From: Nymphalis io
Lineage: Eukaryota > Arthropoda > Insecta > Lepidoptera > Nymphalidae
Assembly (NCBI RefSeq): GCF_905147045.1
Contig: NC_065901.1
Coordinates: 9,300,001 to 9,364,000, forward strand
DNA length: 64,000 bases
Direction of reading: 5' to 3'
Under the pieces are notes generated by a model. That model did not search any database. It saw only the letters and a list, made by a program, of their open reading frames with translations, and was not told the DNA's origin. Below are positions 23,143 through 34,020 of this stretch, in pieces (the stretch's first letter is position 1; the number at the start of each line of letters is the position of its first letter). A program made the translations under genes and the position numbers.

Positions 23143-23690
23143 CCTTACTTTATTGTATATAGATTTATCCAGAAGAAATCTTTGTGTACGAACGGACGTG
23201 AGAGCTTCCGCACAATTTAGCCCGACACGAGGAAAGTCGAGGAAAAACGGGGCATCGCTGTCACTGAGTAAATCGAGTCAGGTGGAAAACACGCTGTCAC
23301 TTGGGTTTAGCCTACTCTCGACTTTGAGCGGAAAGCGAGGCGGTTTAACCATATGCAATAGTCGTGCCTCGCGGTTACACCAGCGCTTAACCATATCTAC
23401 CTGTCTTATCCATGACATTTGCATCAATAAGTAAACACCGGAAAATAACTAGATTGCTTCACGTTTTTGTTTAAGTTTTCCGCTAGGGTCTAGGGGTAAT
23501 CGAAGGTGAAGTGGCACCTAATAGTTATATATCATAGAAGTTTCATAGCATATATTCAAATCGAACTGGCACTTTCTTAGATTAGCGCATTAAACATATC
23601 TATGTATATAGTAATATTTGTTTTTATAATTTTAATTAAAAAAAAGTCGAAAATAGGTGAAAGTATGAATATTATAATGTGCCTTTTTTT
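23143..23690. other. GC-richer island, open for 93 codons, unassigned
   Basis: The block at 23180-23420 is clearly less AT-rich than its flanks and is open on the plus strand from 23153 to 23434. The translation is serine- and arginine-rich with no domain I know, and I see no pair of splice sites that would make it an exon. It follows directly on a SINE copy, so it may be another, unrecognised repeat or an untranslated exon. Confidence 0.3.
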
Positions 23691-23693
23691 CAG

Positions 23694-23861
23694 ATGAATC
23701 TTATACCTTCTGTGACTTCTAGATATACGGATGAAATTGTTATTGGTGAAGTTGATCTTATATGGCTATCTGTGCTAATAAATAATGAATCTTATCTGGA
23801 TAATCGATCATTATTGATTAGAGAAAATATTGTAATAAATGAAGATCGTTTGCTATTATAA
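23694..23861 (+). CDS. Candidate terminal exon or transposon coding remnant
   Basis: A textbook acceptor (GCCTTTTTTTCAG, AG at 23692-23693) is followed at once by ATG and a 55-residue frame ending in TAA at 23861. Codons such as GAT GAA ATT GTT ATT GGT GAA GTT show the purine-first pattern of real coding DNA, unlike nearby AT-rich sequence. The peptide contains DEIVIGEVDLIWLSVLINN and has no motif I can name. Just beyond it lies an RTE-like 3' tail, so this may belong to a mobile element rather than a host gene. Confidence 0.3.
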   Translation: MNLIPSVTSRYTDEIVIGEVDLIWLSVLINNESYLDNRSLLIRENIVINEDRLLL

Positions 23862-23864
23862 TAT

Positions 23865-24018
23865 AAGGAGGGGTGGGGGGCAGGAGGCAGGTTCCCTATG
23901 TATTTTTCTGTAAACCTGACGTGTATACCAAATTTCATAATAATCGATTGAGTAATTTAGATTTGGAAGTGTATCAAACAAACAAACGCTCATTCACTTT
24001 TAAAATATTAAAAAGGAT
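23865..24018 (+). mobile_element. RTE-type LINE 3' UTR remnant
   Basis: ACCAAATTTCATAATAATCG, then TTGGAAGTGTATCAAACAAA and CATTCACTTTTAAAATATTA form the characteristic 3' tail of lepidopteran RTE elements (a run like CAAATTTCATnnnnATCG followed by AAACAAACnnTCATTCACTTTT). There is no coding sequence with it. Confidence 0.5.
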
Positions 24019-24964
24019 TATGAAAGAGTATATTTTAAAAAATAGCCTCTAATTTGCAATCATTACTCACATATCGTTTATAGGAAAAACACTATAACCA
24101 CACCGTAAAGAAACTCAAGACATGTCCCTTAGACATTAAGCGATGGGGTGTAGAGGACATGCCAGGGCCGCATTGTCGTGATGCATTGCTTTATAAATTA
24201 CACACATATTTGTCACGTACGTGACTACTATTTTGACAGTAGTTAGATATATTTTTATTTTGTATCTCAGGTGTAACACACCGAGGCAATTTGTTATTGT
24301 CTATAATAGGTTTCTTTGATTCTTTTTTTTAATATAAAACGTTTATTTTGTAATCGTAGTAATTCATTAATATAATATAAGTAAAAAAATACTTACATAA
24401 TCGAATAAAAAAATAGTGACAATACAATATGTAAAATATTAATATGATAATAAAGAAATCTACAGTCTAAAAACCCTTGTGTGATACTATGTGATGTCAC
24501 TAACTAATATAAGTTACCTGGATCCAATTACCCGAAGGTGATGTAGCGTTCTTCGAGAAACTTCCAGAGATGTCGAGAACACACGATACCATTAATTACA
24601 CTTCTTAGTCCGTCCCCACTTCAGGGACATATGGCGTGACATCGAGAATTCGCCGCGTGCGCCGAGAAAGGTAATTACAAGCGCTTGATAGACAAACCGA
24701 CCCTTTCTTGTCATATATTTATACTTGTAGTATAGTTGTAGTACGTATCGTTTATAAACCATTTAATGGCTTTCGATTCTTGATAGCATTTCGCTTCTAT
24801 TAAACATGTTAAAATGAATGAAAAATTATTAGTAGTTTTTTTAATTATAAGTATTTATTATAATTATTAGTATTTATTAGTAGTTTTTTTAAATTAAATG
24901 AAGCACTAATACGAAAGTATTTAGTTATTTAAAAAGACTGACTGTTCATTTAAAATAAATATAA
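24019..24964. other. AT-rich sequence with one GC-richer block, no gene
   Basis: A block at 24530-24690 is non-repetitive and ends in AGAAAG-GTAATT, which could be a splice donor, but no matching acceptor or clean frame was found. At about 24826-24895 a TTATTAGTAGTTTTTTTA segment occurs twice. Confidence 0.35.
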
Positions 24965-24965
24965 T

Positions 24966-25240
24966 TGACGAGCCGGCGTGGTTGGTAGTTATTTGCCTTT
25001 CACGCCGAAGGCTGTGGGTTCGATTCCCACCCAGGACAGACATTTGTGTGTATAAACATGTCTGTTTGTCCTGAGTCTGGGTGTAATTATCTATATAAGT
25101 ATGTATTTATAAAAGAAAAGTAGTATATGTAGTATATCAGTTGTCTGGTTTCCATAGCACAAGCTTTGTACAAACTTAATTTGGGATCAGATGGCCGTGT
25201 GTAAAAAATGTCCCAGGATATTTATTATTTATTTATTTAG
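24966..25240 (+). repeat. SINE family A (Metulj-type), well preserved
   Basis: tRNA-derived head with an A-box-like TGGTTGGTAGTTA and a perfect B box, GGTTCGATTCC, at 25017-25027. A body follows with ACAAACTTAATTTGGGATCA and ATGGCCGTGTG, then a tail of ATTT repeats. A second copy, inverted, is at 58603-58868 and matches closely. RNA polymerase III would transcribe from the internal boxes; mobilisation needs a LINE partner. Metulj is the butterfly SINE name I associate with this; the family name is from memory. Confidence 0.85.
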
Positions 25241-26502
25241 TTAATCATAATGTTGTATATGATCGAGTCATGTGGGTAAACCGTTAATAATATCGACTTT
25301 GTCATAGAGTGACAATGTCTTGAGACTGCGAAAACTTTGTGTCATAGAAGGTCGCGGGCGAGATTCTGGATTTCTGGAGTGCCTGGCTTGCACTGTTTAA
25401 GGTATATAGGTATTTATTGAGCATAAGCAACATAACACGTAATGAAAACAAAATTTAACAATTGATATTAATAGAATAGTATTACGATCGCCTCTGGCCT
25501 TGAGACCCTAACTTTCAGTAGAAGAACAAAATCGAGTCGGTAAACACCCGGATAATGAGGTGAGCCTCGAAGTCAGTACCTGGATTGAGTTTTATCTGTC
25601 AGGAAGAGCTCTAATTGTATAACGACATTTTTGAACATTCTTAAAAAAGCAGGGTGTCAAATGATTTACATTGAAATACTTAAATACACAACAGTGACAC
25701 GTAAATAACTGATTACATACTCGTGTCATAATAAAAAAAAAATCCATTTGATACACACACACACATCCAAATGTTATATAAAGGTTACAACAGATTTACA
25801 GTCGATAGATAACATTGATAATAAAATTAATATTTATCGACAATACAATTTAATTGGTGATAATGAATAGACCACGAGACGGATGGGCAGTCAAAAGGCA
25901 GTGGTAGTGGCAGGTATATAGTTTCGCAAGTGTTCGTGACGATTTAACCACGATACCGACAGTTAATGGGTTAAAGCCTTTTAAATAACAATATGAACAC
26001 GCCTACCGCTTCAAACGTTTAATCTGAGCGATCTCTCTCAGGGATGCTTAAATGGCTGAATATTTCGATTAATACAAGTTAGTCCTTTCAAGGATTTTTT
26101 TAGATTGTTACGACTCCACGATATTGTATTATTACTTATTTGTTTGATTACATTAAGCTATATAATAACATTCACTACACGAATCGACGATAGTGACTTC
26201 ACGTAGCTTTAATCTAATAATATGAATTTGTGATGTATTTAAATAGACAACAAGGATTATGGTTTATATTATATTTATTGTGCTTTTAAAAAAAACTTTT
26301 CGAGGTTATTTTGTGAGGGACTTCTTATTGATATATTTAATTAGGAGGTGCTTTATTGAGAATGTTGTCGATAGCGTATCAAGAATCATTAACCATTATG
26401 CTATTCTTTCTTTTTTTTCCTTTAGATAACAAATATTTAGAGACGCGTTGTCTGTTTATTTGGTGTATCTTTATATTATTTTACTGACTGATTTAATTTT
26501 TG
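25241..26502. other. AT-rich sequence, no gene
   Basis: Short CA run (25751-25766). Less AT-rich segments at 25300-25400 and 25860-26060 are unassigned. Confidence 0.4.
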
Positions 26503-26580
26503 ACGAATGAGCAGCTTAGCACCTGAGGATTCAGTAGTTCTCCCGCACAGGTTTGATCCCGCAATATTCGGTTAGAAGTC
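26503..26580 (-). repeat. SINE family B fragment, strongly decayed
   Basis: Read on the minus strand, a B-box remnant (GCGGGATCAAACC), then CTACTGAATCCTCAGGTGCT matches the family B stretch around CACTGAATTTTCATGTGCTT. Both ends are lost. Confidence 0.45.
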
Positions 26581-26832
26581 CCACCCCAGCTTAGCCTTTC
26601 AATCCAGTAACATAATATTAAAGTGAGTTAAAGGTAGCCTTTGAATAACGTTATATTTACTATAAAATGAAAACGAAACCTTTTGAGACGTACTTTGCCA
26701 TGCTGTGGTCTAATAAAATTATTGCCCATACATCTAATAGCTAACTAACTAATATAGTTATCACTATCTAAAGCTATAGATTTAACATATGACTTATATT
26801 TTCAATACGTTTCAAATTCTAATTGCCCTCAG

Positions 26833-26926
26833 ATGTAACAAGCCGGGCACTTCAGCGGAGTGGAAGCGGCCTGCGGCCTCGCCCACGTGCGGATGCGTTA
26901 TACGTCGCCTGTCTTCCAACGGTGCT
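26833..26926 (+). CDS. Candidate internal exon, GC-rich, gene unknown
   Basis: A pyrimidine-rich acceptor (TTCTAATTGCCCTCAG, AG at 26831-26832) and a consensus donor (GTAAGT at 26927) bracket 94 bases that are about 60 percent GC in a region near 30 percent. After one carried-in base the exon reads 31 codons without a stop: CNKPGTSAEWKRPAAS, then a CGC pair, then VIRRLSSNGA, ending at a codon boundary. A second frame is open too, so the frame is not proven. RRLSS fits a basophilic kinase site by pattern only. There is no domain I recognise. It is on the opposite strand to the 10.5-kb exon, so it would be a different gene. Alternatively it is an untranslated or noncoding-RNA exon. Confidence 0.4.
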
Positions 26927-27206
26927 GTAAGTCAGCCTACATACCGTGCCTTATTCCTTGTAACATATATTTATCTATTTCATAATATATAATGTAATAT
27001 TTCTTATCTAATTATACAGCCGTATTATACTTTACGAATTCCTATTTATATACCTAAGCTTTCAGTTATGTCAAGATTTTCTCATACCCATTAACAAATA
27101 TTGCAGCAGTATTTTAAAGTTCGACTTGAGCAATTGAGCTGAAACTAAACAGCCATTTTTCATGCTGTGAAAAATACAATCTAGTATACCTAAAACATTT
27201 AATACT

Positions 27207-27490
27207 GGTGGTAGAGCTTTGTGCAAGCTCGTCTGGGTAGGTACCAACCACTCATCAGATATTCTACCGCAAAACAGCAGTACTTGGTATTGTTGTGTTC
27301 CGGTTTAAAGGGTGAGTGAGCCAGTGTAATACAGGCACAAGGGACATAACATCTTAGTTCCCAAGGTTGGTGGCGCATTGGTGATGTAAGCGATGGTTAA
27401 CATTTCTTACAATGCCAATGTCTATGGGCTTTGGTAACCACTTACCATCAGGTGGCCCATATGCTCTACCTTTTCTATAAAAAAAAAAAC
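27207..27490 (+). repeat. LINE-tail-like repeat (family R), full copy 1
   Basis: About 280 bases beginning GGTGGTAGAGCTTTGTGCAA, through TTGTTGTGTTCCGG, GGCACAAGGGACATAACATC and TTAACATTTCTTACAATGCC, to CCACTTACCATCAGGTGGCC and an A-run tail. No coding frame. It is one of at least nine copies in the window (others at 33.3, 39.7, 40.8, 43.4, 50.2, 54.1, 57.9 and 60.7 kb). The 3' end shares CCACTTACCATCAGGTGG with the CR1/Daphne-like LINE here. A non-autonomous LINE derivative is my best reading. Confidence 0.8.
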
Positions 27491-29469
27491 ATTCTTAGTA
27501 CACAGATGAAATAAAAGCTTTTTATAATTTGATCACTTAAAGTACCATAACATTAATTGTTCTTAAATGTTGTTTTTTTAATAGAAGAAAAGCAAATTGC
27601 TCAACTTAAAAGCAAACATCAATATTGTGAAAGGTAGGGACAAAACTTCCCATAATTTATCTTGAGTAATTTACACTGAAACAAGTGTTTGTATAAGCTA
27701 CATTTTACCAGAAGTTATACATGTGCAGCAATGACACATTAGCGATGCTTACACTAAAATTATATAACAATTTAAATTTACCTTACGATATAAAATGAGG
27801 ATGTTATTTTAAAGGTATGTACGTAGTTTTATTTAAGATGATGATGACGCAATAATATTATTAATTTACCACAAAAAATAACAATTAATACGATAATTAA
27901 AATCTGATTATTGATATAAAAAAAAACTGTTTAGTTTGCAAAATGCCTAAATGCCTCAAGCAGAGACCCTTACGCGGACGCGGCGCAACCTAATAATTTC
28001 TTAATGTCATGCGCTTTGAAGGGAATTATTGTTTTGTATTACAATAATGGTGTGCTCAGATTGTTAAGTATAGATTAAGCGGAGCCGTCCTAACTGACAT
28101 ATTATGTAGCGAACTCGGCATTCTATTGTAGAACATCACTGCGGAAACCAGCCCGGAAGGCATGTCTTAGTAATATCAGCTTAATATTCGTGATAACATT
28201 TTTAATATCCTTATACTCTATGTTCAAATTATACTACTCTCATTATATGTTTTAAATAATAAAGTAATTATTTACTGAGCACTCAACGACCTTGTCATTC
28301 TCAGTTATTTTAAATATTTTCGTAAGGCTTTACATCATATATCGCATTGTTTTAGCAATATTTTTTTACGAATACACTGTCATGAAAAATTATAATTGAA
28401 AAAAATAATTACGAATTATTAAACCAACTCAACTAAAATAATAGACAAATCTGATATATTTTTAACCTATATTATATATTTCCTAAAGGTGTCTTTTTTG
28501 CAACTTTTGATCCAATTCTACGCAACAATTTGTAACCCATCATCGAAGTTACAATCAACCGTTTATTGCAGATACCGGCTAAGTATAACTTATCTTGTCT
28601 ATGGTAGACTGGCCTGTAATTAGGTCAGAAAATGTCAAGCCAGCACCGAGGCGTCACGACCGCTAATTATTTACCGGTTGAAGTAGCAAATCGCTCCTGT
28701 TATTATTGTGAAGTAAACGAATTTCTCTGAGACGTGATAGTACGGTAGGCGATAAAGAAGTTCCAAGGAAGCGTGTTACGAAATGAGGTCACGGGTTCTG
28801 TGGTAACATTAATGAATTTGTTGTCTTTGGATATAAATTGTTTATTTGTAAATGGATTTACTTTTAGATAAACGTCAAAAAATAATTGTATCTTTAAATA
28901 TACAATTTGGATTACCAAATTTATGTATGTGTTTTAATTGGTTAATGTTTTTATAATAGTTTTTATTTTTAATTAATAAAAATATTTGCATATGAAATTG
29001 AGAATCAATATGCTTATAATAAATAAGTTTATATAAAATAATTACCGCACTTCCCGTTATTTAGTTTCGAAATTAATTAAAGATATATTTTTTTAAGAAC
29101 GTATTCTATCAATAAATTATCAATTTGAAGCATTCAATTGCATACCAATAGCCGGCGTTATTGTCTTCAATATTAGACATCGGTTACGAACTTACATCAA
29201 GCTTATGAGATGTGGGTGTACGATAAACACGCTCCGCATAAAGTCATGATTGCTTATATTGTACGAGTGGTATCGTTCTGTAAGCCCTTATCTCGTCTTT
29301 GTTATCTACGTAACTGCATCATAAGACAAAGACTTTTGTACTACGCATATGTATGACAAATAAAATAACCAATGCCGCAACTTCCTGTAAAAAGTTAAAA
29401 GATTAGTTGTTAATGATTATGATTCCAAAATAAGATGATCATGAATATCTTTGTAATTGCGGCCACGCC
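27491..29469. other. AT-rich unique sequence, no gene
   Basis: Non-repetitive, less AT-rich blocks at 28080-28180, 28600-28700 and 29150-29310 could be conserved noncoding elements. No coding evidence. Confidence 0.4.
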
Positions 29470-29622
29470 CATTCAAACACATACAGAAAGAATATAGAGA
29501 ATTTAGTCTCATAATCTGATGGGACGGCGATCCGTGACATATACAAAGAGTTAAGACGCAAGACGATACCTTTACATGTTGTCCTAGTACAGAAAGTAAG
29601 CTCTGCCAACTTCCGAACTACC
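29470..29622 (-). repeat. SINE family C copy, partial
   Basis: On the plus strand it reads CTCATAATCTGATGGGACGG, AAGAGTTAAGACGCAAGACG and TCTGCCAACTTCC, which is the reverse of the family C 3' half seen at 18.9-19.0 kb. The head is missing, and a 14-bp inverted repeat (29623-29655) sits exactly at the break. Confidence 0.55.
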
Positions 29623-29655
29623 GTCAATAGCATAATAAATCATTATGCTATTGAC
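29623..29655. repeat. Perfect 14-bp inverted repeat at a SINE break
   Basis: GTCAATAGCATAAT (29623-29636) is complementary to 29642-29655 with a 5-base loop. It begins one base after family C sequence stops. Confidence 0.65.
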
Positions 29656-30137
29656 CGCCTAGCGATGTACAAGACGCAGATTCGATCCTGGCCTCTTCGT
29701 CTTGTCTTTGTCGTATTGTTCTTCGTATTGTCGTCAGCTCTAGTAACACAATCTGTACGTTTAGTTGGAATAGTAAATAGGAATATTATTCCTTAAAAAC
29801 GGTATTGCTATTGTTCTTTAAAATTACTTAGCTCGACAGATTTGAATTTAGAATATCGATAACTGATACATTTTAAGTTTGCCACTAGACCAACGAGAGC
29901 AAGTTTGCAACTAGACGTCCAATATTCATACATACATTAACACATACATATAAATGTATATGCTTACAATACACTTAGATTGATAAGCTTTTAGTGTAGA
30001 CAATATTGGACTGCATAGCTTAATAGATTCACCGATCTACATATATATGTATATTACGAGATCGATCCATCTACAGAGTGGGCTTTACTACATTCACTAT
30101 ATATAATTATATATATGTATATTTACCATTGTGATAG

Positions 30138-30427
30138 CCGTGATGGCCCAGTGGTAAGAACGCGTGAATCTTAACCGACGATCTTGGGTTCAAACCCGCG
30201 CAGACACCACTGAATTTTCATGTGCTTAATTTGTGTTTATAATTCATCTCGTGCTATACGGTGAAGAAAGACATCGTGACGAATCCATCATGTGTCAAAT
30301 TTCACTGAAATTCTGTCATATGTGTATTCCACCAACCCGCATTGAAGCAACGTGGTGGAATAAGCTGGTGAGGAGGCCTTAGCCCAGCTTAGCCTTAGCA
30401 GTGAGACATTCACAGGCTGTTACTGTA
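30138..30427 (+). repeat. SINE family B, near full length
   Basis: Head GATGGCCCAGTGGTAAGAAC, B box GGTTCAAACCC at 30187-30197, then CACCACTGAATTTTCATGTG, TCATCTCGTGCTATACGGTG, ACCAACCCGCATTGAAGCAA and GTGGTGGAATAAGC, ending GACATTCACAGGCTGTTACT. This is the best plus-strand reference copy of the family in the window. tRNA-derived and non-coding; about a dozen other copies here are decayed versions. Confidence 0.8.
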
Positions 30428-31210
30428 TATTTACCATACATACTTATTTATATATGTATATACTTTTCTAAAATCAAAGCTTTTACAAACCATTCAAAAA
30501 ATTATTTAATACATAGTAAAGATTTATAAATAAACCTTATGTTCGAATATATAATTGATTCTGTTACTATATAATGCATTCATTTATTAATTTATATACC
30601 GTTAATATAGATAATACGTTATACGAAAACTTGTATTACACAGAGCTGTAATTACGGTTGTGTTACGTAGTAAACAAATAAATAAAACATTTTATTACCC
30701 TTTATCATCTATATCAAACAATTACGAGGCACGTACGACATGTAATAAAATATCAAAAGAAATGGCAAGTCGACACTTGAGGCCACCGAAGGACTGTATT
30801 CTCGCCGACCCTTTGGACAAAGGAAAAGGGCAAACACTCGGGACCGGAATGGACGATGTATTGAGTCGCGAAATAAAATAAGGGCTGAACGAGTGTGGAA
30901 AGTCTTACAAGGTATCTATATGGAGTTGTTAATAATTACTAAGTATTTTAATTTTTGAACTTTTAGATTTATATATTATTATAACTATAACTGTAAGGGT
31001 CAGGAATATATAATTTATTTTTATTTTTATTTATAGTAGAAAACTAATAGTAAGACAACGTCGCAAATACGAATATTTGTATAGGGGATAGGGGATCGAA
31101 CTTACAACAATTCTGAAAATGGTGCTGTACTTCCCTACAGTTATAACAATAAATATTTGTTCACCTCGATGATTATTGCATACATTAATTTATTAATTAA
31201 ATTTACCTAT
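30428..31210. other. AT-rich; GC-richer short open frame at 30762-30881
   Basis: From an ATG at 30762 a 39-codon frame (MASRHLRPPKDCILADPLDK...) runs to a TAA at 30881 and is less AT-rich than its flanks. I recognise no family and see no splice sites, so it is not called as a gene. Confidence 0.3.
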
Positions 31211-31215
31211 TTAAT

Positions 31216-31275
<60 letters not shown>

Positions 31276-31280
31276 ATTAA
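31211..31280. repeat. 70-nt perfect palindrome around an (AT)n microsatellite
   Basis: TTAATACAAT, then about 25 AT units, then ATTGTATTAA. The non-repeat ends are exact complements, so the whole 70 bases are self-complementary and could extrude as a cruciform. A 15-base segment (TATTAAGTAGTATAT) is then repeated at 31275 and 31303. Confidence 0.85.
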
Positions 31281-31759
31281 GTAGTATATGTATAAAATTA
31301 AGTATTAAGTAGTATATTATATTTATTATTACAAATATAAATTGTAATGTTAACACTAATCTCAAATACTAAACCTAGTTTTATTTTCTCCCTTAAATGA
31401 CTGCATTGTTTATAGTTTATGATTAATATGGCAGATTATTAAATCTTTATCAAGATTAAAATAAAACCTGCACGCGCAAAGTCGGGAGAATTATAAGTAG
31501 ATAGTATCTTATCAAGAAATAATATTCCACAGCAAGTTAAACGTTGATTATAAACAATGATATCAAAATGTCAAGTACTGTTTTATTGTGTTGTTGTATT
31601 TAAATATTCAACGATCAACGATTCGTTAAAGTTATCGCAATTACATTAACAAATACTAAACTTCATATTTAAAATTGTTACATGAAATAGTTTGTTTAAC
31701 ATTATTTATTTCTGGTTACAACCAGTTTTATCCAGATAATTATTAAGTAAGAAATAATG
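31281..31759. other. AT-rich sequence, no gene
   Basis: Nothing supported. Confidence 0.4.
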
Positions 31760-31838
31760 GTCTTACAATGCCGTACCTTCTCCTTTTGAATGTCAAATCA
31801 ATATTGACAAAAACAGCCGCTAAACAAAGTTTATAAGT
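31760..31838. repeat. Short palindromic repeat family, copy 2 (most diverged)
   Basis: It shares ACAATGCCGT, TTTTGAATGTCAAATCAATA and a degenerate right end with copies at 11.6 and 33.7 kb. The terminal inverted repeats are mostly lost. Confidence 0.5.
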
Positions 31839-33278
31839 AAGGTAATAATTATTATTAATCTTTTTATTCCACTACCAAACTGAATATTTTTCTTAAAGTA
31901 AAAATGTGGTATGGTGGTATTAACATCTCTTTTAAATCCTTCGCACTATAAGTGGACACACTAGAGCAAGGGTGACCACAGGTGCTCGGCTGTTCGGGAA
32001 CTTTTCAAATATTTGCTTTGGTGCCTTTTTCCGTGGATTTTCACGGTTTTCCTCTAAACGTCACTGCCGATAACCGTACAATTTATTCTACAGAGCGGAT
32101 CAAGTATGCTTTGAAACAACAAAAAGGGTACGATTATTCGACAAACATATTTTGTGGTAATATTTTTCGACTTACGGCTCTTAGGAAACTTTTTGAATTG
32201 CTTTTCAAATGTTTCTAAGACTTCAGTTAAAAAAGGTGATAAGAGCACATGAGTATTATTGACTTAATTAATTAATTACTTTTACAGAGAGTTACTTTAT
32301 ATAATTTTAAGTGAAACAAGGACATTATTCTTACCACGCATAATATAATCGTACAATATCGTACCAAATATTCAATCGTTTCCTGTACGCGCGAAATTGC
32401 ACTTTTTGTCCGATTCAATTGTTCAATAATTCGTAATTCGAACGAATTATAACAAAACGATTTCCTTGAGCGAACGTCACAAATTGGTCGAAAAAAAATC
32501 ATGGAATCGTACAATTAACGATAAAGCACTTGCCGTAATAACCGTGGGACCAAGTTTGGTTTTAGAGTCAAAGTGAGAAGAGGCAGCGAGATGCAAATAC
32601 AATACAAGACGGATAACATAAAACATTCTTTAAAAAGGAATATATATGTGTCAAAGTTTGTCATGATTGGTTGGTATATATGTATATATATATACCAACA
32701 TCCATTTTGATAAATAAATACCATTGAATTATATTAAATTAATTTTACCTTTATTTACAACATCAATCTATTCCTATACAACATTAAAATATATATTAAA
32801 TATATGCAGTTATTTAAAATATATTTATATTTATTTATTAATTTAATAACAAAATAGATTTTCAACAAGTCAGAATAAATAAAAATAAGATACTCGACTC
32901 TCCCTGAGTGTTTTTTTTTTAATTTTATCCATATGTCTATTCTATTTTATATTTAACATAACTATTTAGCTTAGCATAATGTGTGTAGCTTACATAACCT
33001 GTGTTATCAAAACAACTTAACCTTTATGACTAAAATGCTATGCAAGGTAATGTTGCAAGAGATAAGTTACTTAGCTTATTAATCATATTTATTCTATAAC
33101 TTAGACCACCCACTACATGTCTCAAACGATCTGTAATAAGCGATAATCGGTAATGGTGCAGAGTTCGTGTCAATCTTTATATACAATGAAATGAAAACAA
33201 ATGTCTCGTTTGTACATAAAACAATTTTTCAATATATTTTCAATATATAAGTTTTTCAGATTTAATGAAAGCTTTTTT
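31839..33278. other. AT-rich sequence, no gene
   Basis: A 78-codon open frame at 31982-32218 has no recognisable content. A less AT-rich block at about 32500-32600 is unassigned. Confidence 0.35.
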
Positions 33279-33530
33279 TGTAAAATATAAAGGCGGACGA
33301 GCATATGTGCTACCTGATGGTAAGTGGTCACCAACGCCCTTAGACATTGGCATTGTAAGAAATGTTAACCATCGCTTACATTACCAATGCGCCACCAACC
33401 TCGGGAACTAAGATGTTATGTCCCTTGTGCCTGTAATTACACTGGCTCACTCACCCTTCAAACCAGAACACAACAATCCTAAGTGGGTGGTACCTACCCA
33501 GACGAGCTTGCACAAAGCTCTACCACCAGT
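33279..33530 (-). repeat. Family R repeat, copy 2 (inverted)
   Basis: Reverse complement of the 27.2-kb copy: CTACCTGATGGTAAGTGGTC near its 3' end and GACGAGCTTGCACAAAGCTC at its 5' end. A segment around the CAGATATTCTACCGC block is deleted. Confidence 0.8.
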
Positions 33531-33597
33531 AACTTACCTTTACCGCCTTTATATATGTATAATTTAAAAGAGCTTTGTGTATTGTTCATGATTATTT

Positions 33598-33652
33598 TTC
33601 ATATATATAATAAAGAGAATATTTCGTATATTCTCTTTATTATATATATGAA
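33598..33652. repeat. Perfect 25-bp inverted repeat, 5-nt loop
   Basis: Arms 33598-33622 and 33628-33652 are exact complements (core ATAATAAAGAGAATAT), loop TTCGT. It lies between a family R copy and palindromic repeat copy 3. Confidence 0.8.
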
Positions 33653-33689
33653 TAAAATATTAACGGCCTTATATATAAACGTTGTTTGT

Positions 33690-33782
33690 CGGCTGATTAA
33701 ATAAACAATGCCACATCTTTTTCTTTCGAATTTAAAATCAATGATGACAGAAAGAGAAATATCATTGTTTAACTAAACAGCT
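33690..33782. repeat. Short palindromic repeat family, copy 3
   Basis: GGCTGATTAAATAAACAATG at the left and CATTGTTTAACTAAACAGC at the right are imperfect complements of about 20 bases. The interior CTTTCGAATTTAAAATCAAT matches copies at 11.6 and 31.8 kb. This is the copy in which both termini are easiest to see. Confidence 0.6.
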
Positions 33783-34020
33783 TAACAACATTGTTTAAGT
33801 AAGACTGTAAAGTTTTAACTACTACAACTTCATTTTTCACTAAGTTTTTAGTAATAAGCAAAAGGTATTGAGTGTGTGTTATTTATCATTTGATCGGTAA
33901 GGTTGGACGGTACAGCTCACTTATTAGATATATTTCTACGAGTACAAACAAACATGAATACCTACTACCTACCTACCTTTAATCTATTCCGATTTTAAGT
34001 TTGAGTGAGCTCAGTAGAAC

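Noticed and set aside
24966..25050. tRNA genes at the perfect B boxes (25017-25027, 58802-58812, 30187-30197)
   Set aside because: Each head leads into a SINE body and the acceptor-stem halves do not pair as in a functional tRNA.
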